Below are positions 10,701 through 20,900 of a stretch of DNA of 32,055 nt, in pieces. The notes under the pieces are model-generated. The model did not search any database, had not been told where the DNA came from, and saw only the letters and a list, made by a program, of their open reading frames with translations. The DNA is from Lichtheimia corymbifera B2541 (lineage: Eukaryota; Mucoromycota; Mucoromycetes; Mucorales; Lichtheimiaceae), in contig JNEU01000562.1 of NCBI GenBank assembly GCA_000697475.1, positions 1-32,055 on the forward strand, in the 5' to 3' direction. Each line of letters starts with the position of its first letter. Position 1 is the first letter of the stretch. The translations under genes were made by a program, and so were the position numbers.

Positions 10701-13700
10701 TGCCAAGAATGGTCAAACGACGTTGCTCAAGCATCTGTTGGAGCTTAATGTTACAATCAATTCACTGGATAGCGAAGGCCTCTCAGAGCTATGGTACGCC
10801 GTATCATCCGATAGCGTGGAATGCGTGCAGGTAATTGCAATGATCAATGGGTACATGGGAATATACTTACTTATCACACAACCCTATTCAATAGACATTA
10901 TTGCATGCCGGTGCCAATGTTACGCTTGGTACTAGCACACAACAGCACAAATCGATCGTATGGACAGCCACTAGCCAAAGCAATCCAGCCATGCTTAATC
11001 TCTTGCTCAATGCCGGTGCACCCACCGATCAAGATAGTCAATATGATCGATCCAATGCCGTCATGAAAGCTTGCGTTGATAAGAATGAGGACATGCTCAA
11101 GGTAAGCTTTGGACTTATAAATTCCAATGTATGGATTTCACTGATTGACATGTTCCTTTAGCTCTTGTTGGATGCTGGCGCAAATCCAGATACACCATCG
11201 ACCTATATTTTGAACGCTGCCACCAAAAAGACGACCATCATTGCCCCTGTGTTCATTGCCACTGGTTCACTCTTCAAGGTAAACGATCAAACGTGTGTAT
11301 ATACGATTGTATACTGATAGTAAATATGCAGCTTATGATCGAGAAAGGTGCCAATGCAAATGTGGTGAGCCCGAATGTCAAGCCTTTCAAGGGCAAGTCT
11401 TGTTTCATGCATCGCTACGGCAATGATGAGGAACTTGATGTAAGTTCTAATTGGGAGAGGTCCACGGCAACAGACTCATATTGTTATTCTGCATAGCTCA
11501 TGATTCGTTACAATGTGAATGTCAACCTCAAAGACGACCATTCACCCAGAAGCATCTTTTACCACTTTTTCTTTGGTAATAAGAGCCAGGTATGTACGGT
11601 TAGCGAGATGGTTATGGGTCATGGATGACAGCTAACAACGGGTTGTTAGGGCACGATTTGCACAAAGATGCTCAAGCATTCGACACCCGAGGTGAATGAT
11701 ATTGATCCAATCACTGGAATGACGCCATTAGAACATGCTATCCGAAAACATGATGCTATCAAAGTCGAGGTAAGGGTGGTTTGTTACCAAAGAAAATGTG
11801 GAATGGAGAAGTAATTTACACTTTTTTATCCAGCGTTTGTTGGAATTGGGTGCCGATCCAAATGTTGTCAGCTGCTGGCGCAACCCTACAGCAGCCGCTG
11901 TTGATCTTTTTGACGCTGAACCAGTGAATGCTATCTTCCATGCTGTTGCACAAAACCATCTCGTCATTTTGCAGACAATTTGCCGCTTGTCCAAGTATCC
12001 GATCAAGTGGACGGCCACTAACTCTCAACGCCAGACGGTCGTCACATTTATGGCTGCAAGCCCTTACTCGCCTGAAAATATCGAGGTCCTCCAGTTTATC
12101 GATTCTTCTATCCCGGACCAAAATGACTGGATTGCTCTTGCAACAAAGAAGGATATCCATGGTAAGTTTAACGTTTTTATGGATGATTCGGCAACCATTT
12201 CCTGATGCCTTTTTTTCCTTCCTTAGGAATGACTGCAATGGATTATGCCAAGACACGCAAGCGAAAGGAACTTTACCACACCTTGGTCGATCTTGAAGTT
12301 CCCAAGCCAAAGCAGCGTCGAGTGATAGAGGACGATGGTGCCGATGCTATGGATATTGATCAACCATTCATTGCATTACAATCGGTGGAAGAAGATGCAG
12401 ATGCTGAGCGTGCTATTCTGGATAAGGAAGCTGAAAAACGTGCTACACGCAAAAAGAAAACGACCAAAGAAGACATTGATTATGATTCGGTGCATGAGAT
12501 CGATCCCTATTCCAAGCTTGAAAAGGTGGGCCGATTGCTTTTGGATGATGATAAGGAACCCTATGATATTATGCTTCAAAAGGTGGATATCGGAGCTAGT
12601 TACTATGGCTGCAACATGTAAGTGAGGATAAGGCTTTCGTAATATATCAAACGCTAACATCTTACCATTAGGTTCTACAAGCTATCCATCATTTACAACA
12701 CTGTGCTGGATGTCTATGTTTTATGGACACGCTGGGGATCATTTGGCGAAGAAGGCATGCATCAAAAGACACCGTTCCTTACCAAAGATGAAGCCATTGC
12801 CGAGTTCAGATCCATTTTCCGCTCCAAGTCAGGCAATGTATGGGAAGATCATAAGCCTGAATCCTTTGTGCCCAAGCCAGGACGTTTCGAATTGATCCGT
12901 GCCAAGCAAAAGAAGAAATTGACCATCCTCGAGGACTTTAAGTTTATGGATTCTGCTGTGACATCTCAATTGCCCCAGTCTATCTATGGCACCATGCGAC
13001 TTTTCTGCAACTTTAAAGCATTACAAGATGGCTATCGCAACATTGACCTTGATATCCCTGCTGGACAAATCCCACAGAGCTCGATTGATACCGCCTACAG
13101 CATTATCGAAGAAGCTCGTACGGTCATGAAAAAGTACCAAGAAGCTGGATCGAATGTCTTGACCAAGGAAAAGAATGCCGAGCGAAAACGTAAGTAGCTG
13201 CAAAAGGGATCAGTTGTTTGGCAAGGTACTAACTCATTCTTCAGAGCTTGCCCATCAGCTTGTCCAATTGAGCAACAAGTACTATCGCCTATTGCCACCG
13301 ACCAACCAAAAGAAGGGCATCATGCCACTTCGCAACAAACAAACCATTGATCAAGAAATGGCTCGTCTCAATACTATCAGCTATTTTACTTTCTCTTCCA
13401 ATGTCATTCTTGCCGCCAAGCGTCGTGCCTCGGAAATCCATCCACTTGATTATTGTTATCGTGCGCTCAATTGTCGACTGAACGAGATCGATGATACATC
13501 CCTTGAATACAAGATGGTAAAAAAGTATATGCTCACCACAGCGGATCGCACCACGTATGAGATTGCCAACTTGTTTTCGATCGATCGTGCGGGTGAAGCA
13601 GAGCGATTTGATTCGATATCCAACAAGAGCAATTGCAAGCTTTTATGGCATGGATCGCATACGCACAACTTTTTGGGTTTGCTGAAACAAGGTCTACGCA

Positions 13701-14853
13701 CCAAGCCATCCTCTACTGTGGGAGGACACTCGGTAAGTAATCATGATCCTATGTGTGAGAGTATGTAATGCTGGATGATGATTAACGTATCATCTTTTAC
13801 CACTCAGGGCTCAATGTTTGGCGATGGTATCTACTTTGCTGACACGTTTGCCAAATCCGTAAACTACTCAAGCCGCGGAGCCTTTGAAATGAAACATCCC
13901 GGTTATTCCCTCCTTTTGTTGTGCGAAGTGAACCTTGGCCTTGAATGTGCTATGACGTACCACAACACGTATGAATTCGAAACGGGCGATTATCAGTCAG
14001 TCAAGGGTCTCGGTATCAATGGCCCTAATCCAGACAATATCGTCTATGACAAGAATGGTGTGTCTATTAGTGTTGGACCAAATATCAAGTACGACTATTC
14101 CTCAAGAGACTACTGGAACCGACCAAAGCTCAATCACAACGAGTACATCGTGTATGACGAAGCACGTGTCAAGCTGCGCTATCTTGTTGTTGTGCGTGAT
14201 ACTGAATACTGTACCTTGTGCCAAAGTCATACCGCGTCGACATGCAAGGAGCTCACCGAACACAAGCTTGAGGATGACTTCACATATCACACGATCACCG
14301 AGTACGAAGCCTGGTTACTACGATTCCAGTTATCGCATGCCAACAAAAAAGTCAAGGATGTCTTTGATGATAAGCTCGATGAGTACATTCGCACACGTCA
14401 ATATGGTAAGTAACACCCCTGGAATCAATAATCATGGTATATTAATGATGATGGATGTTGTAGAGAAATATTGGCTACCGGTTGAACCCTTGACACGTGA
14501 CAGCCGAGTGTGCAAATCATGCGTCAACAAGATGGCCACCACTATCCTTGTGCAGGAGATGTTTTCAAAACTTCCAAGTATGTATCAAATAGTTGTTGTT
14601 ATGTAGCAATAGCAGCATTTTAATCATACATTATCCTTTTATAGATGCCGTACAAAATCGCCCTGTATGCAAATATGGTGTCGACTGCAAGATGAGCGGC
14701 TTACAACATGCCAAACGTTTCCAACATTGGTTCCATCCCAACAGCTGCAAAGACGAGAAGGAATCCAGCGATTCAGACGAGGAGGAATATGTTGAGAGTG
14801 ACCACGATACCTCCATGGATGAAGATGAAGAGAGCATGGACGAAAGCGACTGA
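4714..14853 (+). CDS. giant ankyrin-WGR poly(ADP-ribose) polymerase
   Basis: It is predicted to transfer ADP-ribose from NAD+ in poly chains, probably in the nucleus. Exons: 4714-4761, 4830-4952, 5021-5754, 5824-6139, 6208-7243, 7308-7756, 7818-8030, 8090-8234, 8291-8935, 8997-9539, 9610-10332, 10390-10534, 10599-10830, 10895-11101, 11162-11278, 11332-11439, 11497-11589, 11650-11769, 11834-12161, 12227-12617, 12672-13189, 13245-13732, 13808-14405, 14464-14577, 14645-14853; 2880 aa, every junction in frame. Order: chromo-like segment (about 45-94), basic nuclear signal (about 148-170), ankyrin array (about 459-2130), WGR (about 2218-2310; RWGSFGE at 2259), regulatory helices, PARP catalytic domain with H2547 (LLWHGS), Y2583 (GDGIYFAD), E2686 (NEYIVYD), Cys pairs at 2709/2712 and 2790/2793, PBZ-like motif from C2820, acidic tail. 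The closest known architecture I can recall is nematode PME-5. The complete H-Y-E triad argues for polymer synthesis. Confidence 0.93.
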
Positions 14854-14914
14854 ACATGATTTACACACTTGTTTATATATGCATCCACTCGTTTTATTTT
14901 TCTATGACCTGTTT

Positions 14915-14920
14915 AATAAA
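14915..14920 (+). terminator. poly(A) signal of the PARP gene
   Basis: AATAAA lies 62 nt after the PARP stop codon and upstream of the TFIIA gamma start. Confidence 0.55.
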
Positions 14921-15081
14921 GATCTATTGTTTATGCCTTAATATCTTTGATCAGACAGCCCAGATTTCAAAGGACGTTCGTGGTGGTGGTTCTCCATGGT
15001 GGCGGAGTGACAGCAAATGTCAAAAATGGGATAAAGTGCTCTGAAGCGCCGTCTCTTCCTGCCACCTACCACTCCTCAATT

Positions 15082-15527
15082 ATGTCAACACAGTTTTATG
15101 AGCTCTATCGTCATAGCAGGTTAGGAATCAAGTACAGGAGCACTTTATAAGCATACCGACATATATTATAGCATTGGCATGGCGTTAACAGATTCGCTCG
15201 ATGAGTTGATTCAAAGCGGCCATATCAACCCCCAACTTGCATTACGTGTGCTAGCGACATTTGACAAGAGTATTTCAGAAGCACTTGCTCAACATGTTCG
15301 TAACAAGGCCAACGTCAAGGTATGTTTATTTATAAGAAAGGAAGTATTGGATCGCTGACGAGATTGATCTTGTTGTGTAATAGGGTCATCTGCACACCTA
15401 TCGATTCTGCGACGATGTATGGACGTTCATTGTGGAGAACCCCAACTTCAAGTTTGAACAAGAGCAAGTTACCGCTGAAAAGGTCAAGATCGTTGCTTGT
15501 AACGCCAAACGTCCTGGTGAACAGTAG
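15082..15527 (+). CDS. TOA2: transcription initiation factor TFIIA small (gamma) subunit
   Basis: It pairs with the large TFIIA subunit to stabilise TBP on promoter DNA for RNA polymerase II. Exons: 15082-15119, 15172-15319, 15384-15527; 109 aa, the size of animal TFIIA gamma and slightly shorter than yeast Toa2. The N-terminal helical part ([20 protein letters not shown], then [17 protein letters not shown]) and the C-terminal beta part ([17 protein letters not shown] and [14 protein letters not shown]) match the family throughout. The first intron splits the serine codon of HSS and uses a slightly weak GTTAGG donor. The gene lies 228 nt downstream of the PARP stop in the same direction but is surely a separate transcription unit. 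Confidence 0.95.
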
Positions 15528-15588
15528 ACACGGTCAACTATCAACGTCAATGATACACGCGCACACACAACCAACCATTCACACACTG

Positions 15589-15612
15589 CCACCACCACCA
15601 CCACCACCACCA
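15589..15612. repeat. CAC trinucleotide microsatellite
   Basis: About eight CAC/ACC units lie in the 3' flank of the TFIIA gamma gene, outside the coding sequence. Confidence 0.75.
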
Positions 15613-15768
15613 GCAACAACCCACACCCCGTTCATCCCATCACATATCAATTTGTCAACCCATCATGTCCAGTTGTTGATACGTTATCTCACCTTTTTTC
15701 GCCATCACCATCTTGTGTTCAAAGCCTTAATTGACAGCATCAAAGTCTCTCGGTACGATCTGTAGCAC

Positions 15769-15774
15769 AATAAA
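15769..15774 (+). terminator. possible poly(A) signal of TFIIA gamma
   Basis: AATAAA lies 241 nt after the TFIIA gamma stop codon and is the first perfect hexamer downstream of it. Confidence 0.4.
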
Positions 15775-16358
15775 GCCTAGTCTTGCTCGGTCAAAAGGAG
15801 CATGTATATTGGAATCATTTGATAGGAAGGAAGGAAGGAATGATAGAGCTATTCATTGGCTACCTACGCCAGTTAGATTGGCAGCTGCCTTTACGTATCT
15901 ATAGCACTTTTATGATTGGACTAGGATGTCTAGAGGGAAGGGGAAAAGTAAGAAAGGGAATCATTGAATGCAGGTTATGTCAATAAATCTCATAGCTTTG
16001 TTGCTGGTGATTACTTAACCTGTTCTTTTGTCATTAGATTGCTCATTAATGATATGCAGTTATCTCTCATGGATTGCAGGACGTTTTCGGTCGTCTTGTT
16101 ATATTACGTTCACACGACTGCTCTCTTGTATGCAGCTATAATCAACAGAAAGCATTTTGGACTTTTCAAACTCGGTCTCATATCTCGTTTGAAAGATATC
16201 GAAGCACGTACAGGGCAATGTACTATACTCATATTAGTCGGCTAGCCTAATTTAGACCTCCGCTTGCATAAAGAAAGCCAGGACACATTTGCATTGACAA
16301 CACTCGACTCTTTCTCTACACAGGCACAGCCCTTGCTTTCATTCGTACAACGATCTGT

Positions 16359-17066
16359 ATGGCATCTGATAGTACCACTGAAAACCAACACTACTCTGAC
16401 AGTATCACATTGAATTCGGTAAGTGGGCATGGTGCCATTGCAGATCCCGACGTCTTGCTGATCGCTTCAAGCGCGTCCACTAGGACGATCTCACCGAGGA
16501 GAGCACCGATCAGCCTACACTTTCAGAGTAGGTTCACCTCATATATAACAACAACAAACCCCACCTTATATATATATATACCTTTGTTTAGGCATCACGC
16601 AGTAGACGGTTCTCCAATGTCAACTGGCCAGCCATCATCTCCTGCTGACAAAAGCCATCAAAATCACTATACCAGCAACAGCAGCGAGAGTAGCAGCGAC
16701 TACCAAGATGTGAATGTTCAAGTACCACAAGTACCTGAGGGCAATACGATGTTCAGGAATTGGAACGATGATGACAACGACGATGATCAACGGATCAACA
16801 CAAGAAGTCTAGTGCCAACAATTGTAACGAACATTACCAGCACGAATGGAATAGTCAATGTGAATGCTAGCCATGCCGACTTTATTGTTGTCAATATCAA
16901 TACCAATCGTGGTACAATCTACGTGGATGCGGGGGACACAAGCATTGTTATCGTAAACCTGGTCAACAATTACGGGATGGTGAGAACGATTTCATCTGAT
17001 GCAAGTATCATTCGATTGAATATCAACAACACCAACGATGGAATGGTCGTCTGCACAAGAGACTAG
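16359..17066 (+). CDS. unrecognised protein with beta-repeat C-terminus
   Basis: I do not recognise this gene. From the ATG at 16359 the frame is open to 17066 (235 aa). A likely intron with a GTAGGT donor at 16528 and a CACGCAG acceptor ending at 16602 is exactly 75 nt. It contains AT-rich sequence (TATATATATA) and leaves 210 aa. The N-terminal half is polar and disordered (Ser, Gln, Asn, acidic run NDDDNDDDQR). The C-terminal third consists of about four units of 20-23 residues with alternating hydrophobics and recurring Asn/Gly: ITSTNGIVNVNASHADFIVV, INTNRGTIYVDAGDTSIVIV, NLVNNYGMVRTISSDASII, NINNTNDGMVV. This pattern resembles a small right-handed beta-solenoid. There is no signal peptide or membrane helix. 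The gene converges tail to tail with UBR1. Confidence 0.6.
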   Translation: MASDSTTENQHYSDSITLNSVSGHGAIADPDVLLIASSASTRTISPRRAPISLHFQSRFTSYITTTNPTLYIYIPLFRHHAVDGSPMSTGQPSSPADKSHQNHYTSNSSESSSDYQDVNVQVPQVPEGNTMFRNWNDDDNDDDQRINTRSLVPTIVTNITSTNGIVNVNASHADFIVVNINTNRGTIYVDAGDTSIVIVNLVNNYGMVRTISSDASIIRLNINNTNDGMVVCTRD

Positions 17067-17090
17067 AAAATAGCATAGCATAGCAAAAGC

Positions 17091-17096
17091 AATAAA
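17091..17096 (+). terminator. poly(A) signal of the beta-repeat gene
   Basis: AATAAA lies 25 nt after the stop at 17066, in the narrow convergent gap before the UBR1 3' end. Confidence 0.5.
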
Positions 17097-17131
17097 GACA
17101 CCATCAGATTATATAGCAAATGATACATGAT

Positions 17132-17137
17132 TTTATT
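17132..17137 (-). terminator. poly(A) signal of UBR1
   Basis: TTTATT on the plus strand is AATAAA on the minus strand, 13 nt beyond the UBR1 stop. It and the opposite-strand signal at 17091 lie only 35 nt apart. Confidence 0.5.
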
Positions 17138-17150
17138 GGTAAAAAGACGT

Positions 17151-17893
17151 CTACAAGGTTGTCCATCCACCGACATCATAGGTTGCTTCAATTTGGCGAG
17201 CAACGTAAGCAGGGATGCCATGTTGTAGCCATAATCGTCGGGTATCTGCATAACGCTGAGTATTAAGGTACTGGGGTCGTCCTCGTCGTAGTCCTTGGTC
17301 AATTTCGCCATGAGCATCAAGGTAAGGTGGCTGCATAAACCATCCATTCTCATTGTGTAACACGAGCAACGAACATCGCTTGATCAAAAGATAAATGCCA
17401 ATTTCACCACCGCATCTATATCAATGCCGCAATGATAAGTGATGGGGTAGTTGGGGTCAAATCATATCAAATACTTACTCAAGCATATGTAAATTACATT
17501 CGCCTTCCTCTCCTTCAGAGCAACAGAATGACTGAGAACATACAAATGCACCACATAATAGACATACTGCAGGATCGGTAGGTACTGTTTCGCATCGAGG
17601 ACATATTTTGCGTGTGCTTTCATCCATAAGTACATCAAGTCGTGATGGTAAACTAATAAGCTGGAATGGTGTCGGAAGATCGAGAACTACGCGCACATTG
17701 TTGTCAATGCCCATAGTATTGTCTTGGGATACGATATCATCATCCTCTTGCATACTGCTACGCCTCTCATTTTCCTTGACAAGTTGACTGCACCATCCAC
17801 GCACCAATTGCTCAGTATCAGGATGTCGAATCAATGTGGCCAATTTTGGTAATCGCAATATGCCAAGTAATCGATCAAATTCATTGTCTGAGG

Positions 17894-17928
<35 letters not shown>

Positions 17929-20900
17929 GATGATGGATCCAGCAAAAGTCCAAACCGGGTGATCAGCAAGATGATGGTGCGTCTCAAATAAGGTAGTGTA
18001 AACATTTTGAGCATCCGACATAAACGGTGTCTTTGTGAATGCGTATCCATGTTGATGCCCATTGCATTCGCAACCAGGGCCAGTAATTCCTTGGCTGCTT
18101 CTTGGTCATTGTTGTCTTGTTCATCGTCATCCACCATGGCATCATCAGAAGATTCATCCAGAGCAGGTGAGGGTTGCTGTAGTAATCCAACAGTTGTTTT
18201 TGTAAGCTCGGCTAGCAACAATATACGGACAAAGGGATGGAAGTCTGTTTTGGCCACATGAACAAGGTGCACCGATAACTCAGTCAATACCATAAAAGGA
18301 TCATCCATCAACAAGGGGAAATTATTGTAGAGTCGAGTGTCAGGTGGCACCTCAGAAGCTTGTCGACTTGTGGTGATTGTATCCGATGCAAAGATTTGCA
18401 ATAGTCGCTGCATAGCCAACATGTGAACTTGCACCATGGACCGGCTATCGGGTCCAGTTCCGGTTGCACCAGCACCTGTGCCAGTACCAGTACTGCCACC
18501 ACTAGCAGCGGCACCACTAGCATCATCTGCACCAGTACTAAAGAGTCGTGAACTGCTCAACAATTCCTCTTGCTCATTGCTGCACATAAGGCCTGTGTAG
18601 GACATGCTCGTGTCACAAAGGATACGCAACAAGGTTTGTGCCTGCATTGGGATCTGTGTAAATACCATGTGGCCATTGCTGTCATTGCCACGTGCCGTAA
18701 TTTCCATGGCAGCAATAGTAAAGCCTAACATGCCCCACAACGTATCCACATTGTTAACACTGGCTGAAAGACTTCTTGCTGTTTCCGGACTACAGGATCC
18801 AAGGATGACTGAAAACACTTCTTGTAATCGTACATAAGCAGATTGAATTGCCGGAATCACACCAACAGCCGATTTGAATAACATCTCAGTAGGTCCGAGG
18901 CGGTTACGTCGTTGATGTTGCTGCTCCACTCCCAACAAAGTAGATAAACCAGGGATCTTGTCACCACTTGTGCCACTTGCTGTATCGACTTGCATGCCTT
19001 TGAGAGAAGGTAGACGAGGAGCAAAAAGCATATCTGCACCTGCACTCCATACACCAAACCCGATAGGTCGACTCGGATCAATAGCAGTTTGTAATCGTTC
19101 AGCAGCCATATGAAGCTCCGTTTGAAGAAAGCGGCTGTAAGCATCTTCATCGGCATTCGAAATTACACCAGGATAGGTTTCAATTTTCCCCTTCCAAATG
19201 ATCGGCAATAGCATATTCCCCAATGACTTGCAGAGTGGGCATGTGAACTCCTTGCGTAAACGATTTTCAGGGTGGTTCCGTGTCAATTGAGCTGCATGGC
19301 GTGGATCGATGGATGCATTGTACGTTTCAAAACACTTGATATGCATCAAGTGACCACATGTCGTCGCACACAAGCCGGATTTATCTTGCACTGCAGGGAA
19401 ACTTCCACATTGATCGGATATTTGATGCATTGGCCATGTACAATCCAAATTGGGCCCCATTCGATCCATCTCGTCAAACATGGCTCGATTGCTCATATCA
19501 GCCTCCCGCAAGATATTGGATACTTGTACCAAACCAAGCATGCCATAAGGCAAGGATCGCTCATTGACATCTTCTTGACACACAATACAAGTGCCTGTTG
19601 GATACTCGCAGACTTGTTGATTGTCCATGGCAACTTGTTCGTCACCCGCACCTTCCATTGCTGCGGCTGCGGCTGCTTCCTCCTCCTCTTCCTCATATAA
19701 ATCCTCATTTTGTTCCATAAACGACAATTGAGCTTGTGCAAAGATTTCCATGATCCTCTTTTGCCGTTCACGTGCTGCCTTTTTCTTTCTCTCTTGCTCC
19801 GACATGTCGTGTTCCTCGTCATTGCCACCGGGTGTGGATTGCTTTTTCATTGCTTGATACGATTGCATCCGCTGTCGTGTATTATCAGAACCATGCGTCA
19901 TCATTTGTTCAAAGATCCAATCCAATCGTGCATGCGTTTCTTTGGCTTGTTCATCAGTGCGGTATTGCATCAACATATCAAACAGCGTTGATGAGCCATA
20001 GGTCAACTCGGTGGCGTAATTGCAAAATGTGGGACTCGAAACGGCCAACAGCAATAAATAGAGTACTTCATCAATGACAGTGTCACTCTTGTGCGCCTCA
20101 TCCATTTGTCGTACATTGGTAAGCGTAAAAGTGGCCATTTGCACAAGCACAGGTGTCTCAAGAAGTTGATATAAGCCTTGGAATGGTCCAGCGATTGGCT
20201 CCAAGGGCTTAGGACGTACAAAGAACATGGCTTCATCCTTATCAGCATTGGCCTTTTTCCACCGTTCCTTTAGCACAAGCTCAGCTTCGCCTCGATTGTT
20301 GCGGCTGTAATGCCAAAAGTACGGATCAATGGCATCAAAGTATTCGTCTTTGAGCTCGTAACGGCCTGAATCATTCAAACTTGTAGGTGGTTTGAAGTTG
20401 GCCACCTCGTTCAACAGTTGATCGAATTCAGCTTGCTCGGATAGTCGTTCTGGGATACGCTTAGTCAATTCAGAATACACCGATGAACCCAAACATAGGT
20501 GATGGATGATTTCACGCCGAATCTTTTGTTGTAATGAAGCATGGGTTGGATTGCCGCGCTCTGATATGCACACAATCAACAGATAAAGGATCTCTTCCAC
20601 CATGAAAATCACTTGTGAATTGTCGTATTGCTTGTGTGTCGTTTCCCCAGAGAACCAGTCCAAAAGATCAAATCGATCCATCAATGTCGCTAGTACCTTG
20701 CTGGGATTCGTGGATACAAAGGCAAACTGAAGCAGGAAAATATCACTGTCGTACGTCGTTTCACGTAATGAAATGTCACGGTAATGATGCACCTATTCCT
20801 TCAAATAAGTTCACTCGATCCTTGACCAAATATCACAAAATCATACCTGGTTGCGAATATTATATCCATTTCTCACCCATACTCCAGCTCGGATTTGTGA

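Larger units (their letters stand above)
15528..16358. other. intergenic with simple repeats
   Basis: This is the 3' region of TFIIA gamma followed by the presumed promoter of the next gene. It holds a CAC microsatellite (15589-15612), an AATAAA at 15769 and a GGAA tetranucleotide run near 15826. I see no coding sequence that I can support. Confidence 0.5.

Noticed and set aside
6208..12161. Several separate ankyrin-repeat genes instead of one PARP
   Set aside because: Each apparent break is a GT...AG intron whose removal keeps the frame and completes an ankyrin unit. No internal promoter or poly(A) signal was seen, and the last ankyrin exon joins in frame to the WGR exon.
11816..12310. Long open frame on the minus strand opposite the PARP ankyrin exons
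   Set aside because: It is the antisense shadow of real coding sequence. The translation has no domain character, and the plus-strand exons there are clearly coding.
15322..15765. Open frame overlapping TFIIA gamma exon 3 and the CAC repeat
   Set aside because: It reads through an intron of a confidently identified gene in another frame, and its Pro/His-rich stretch is only the CAC microsatellite.
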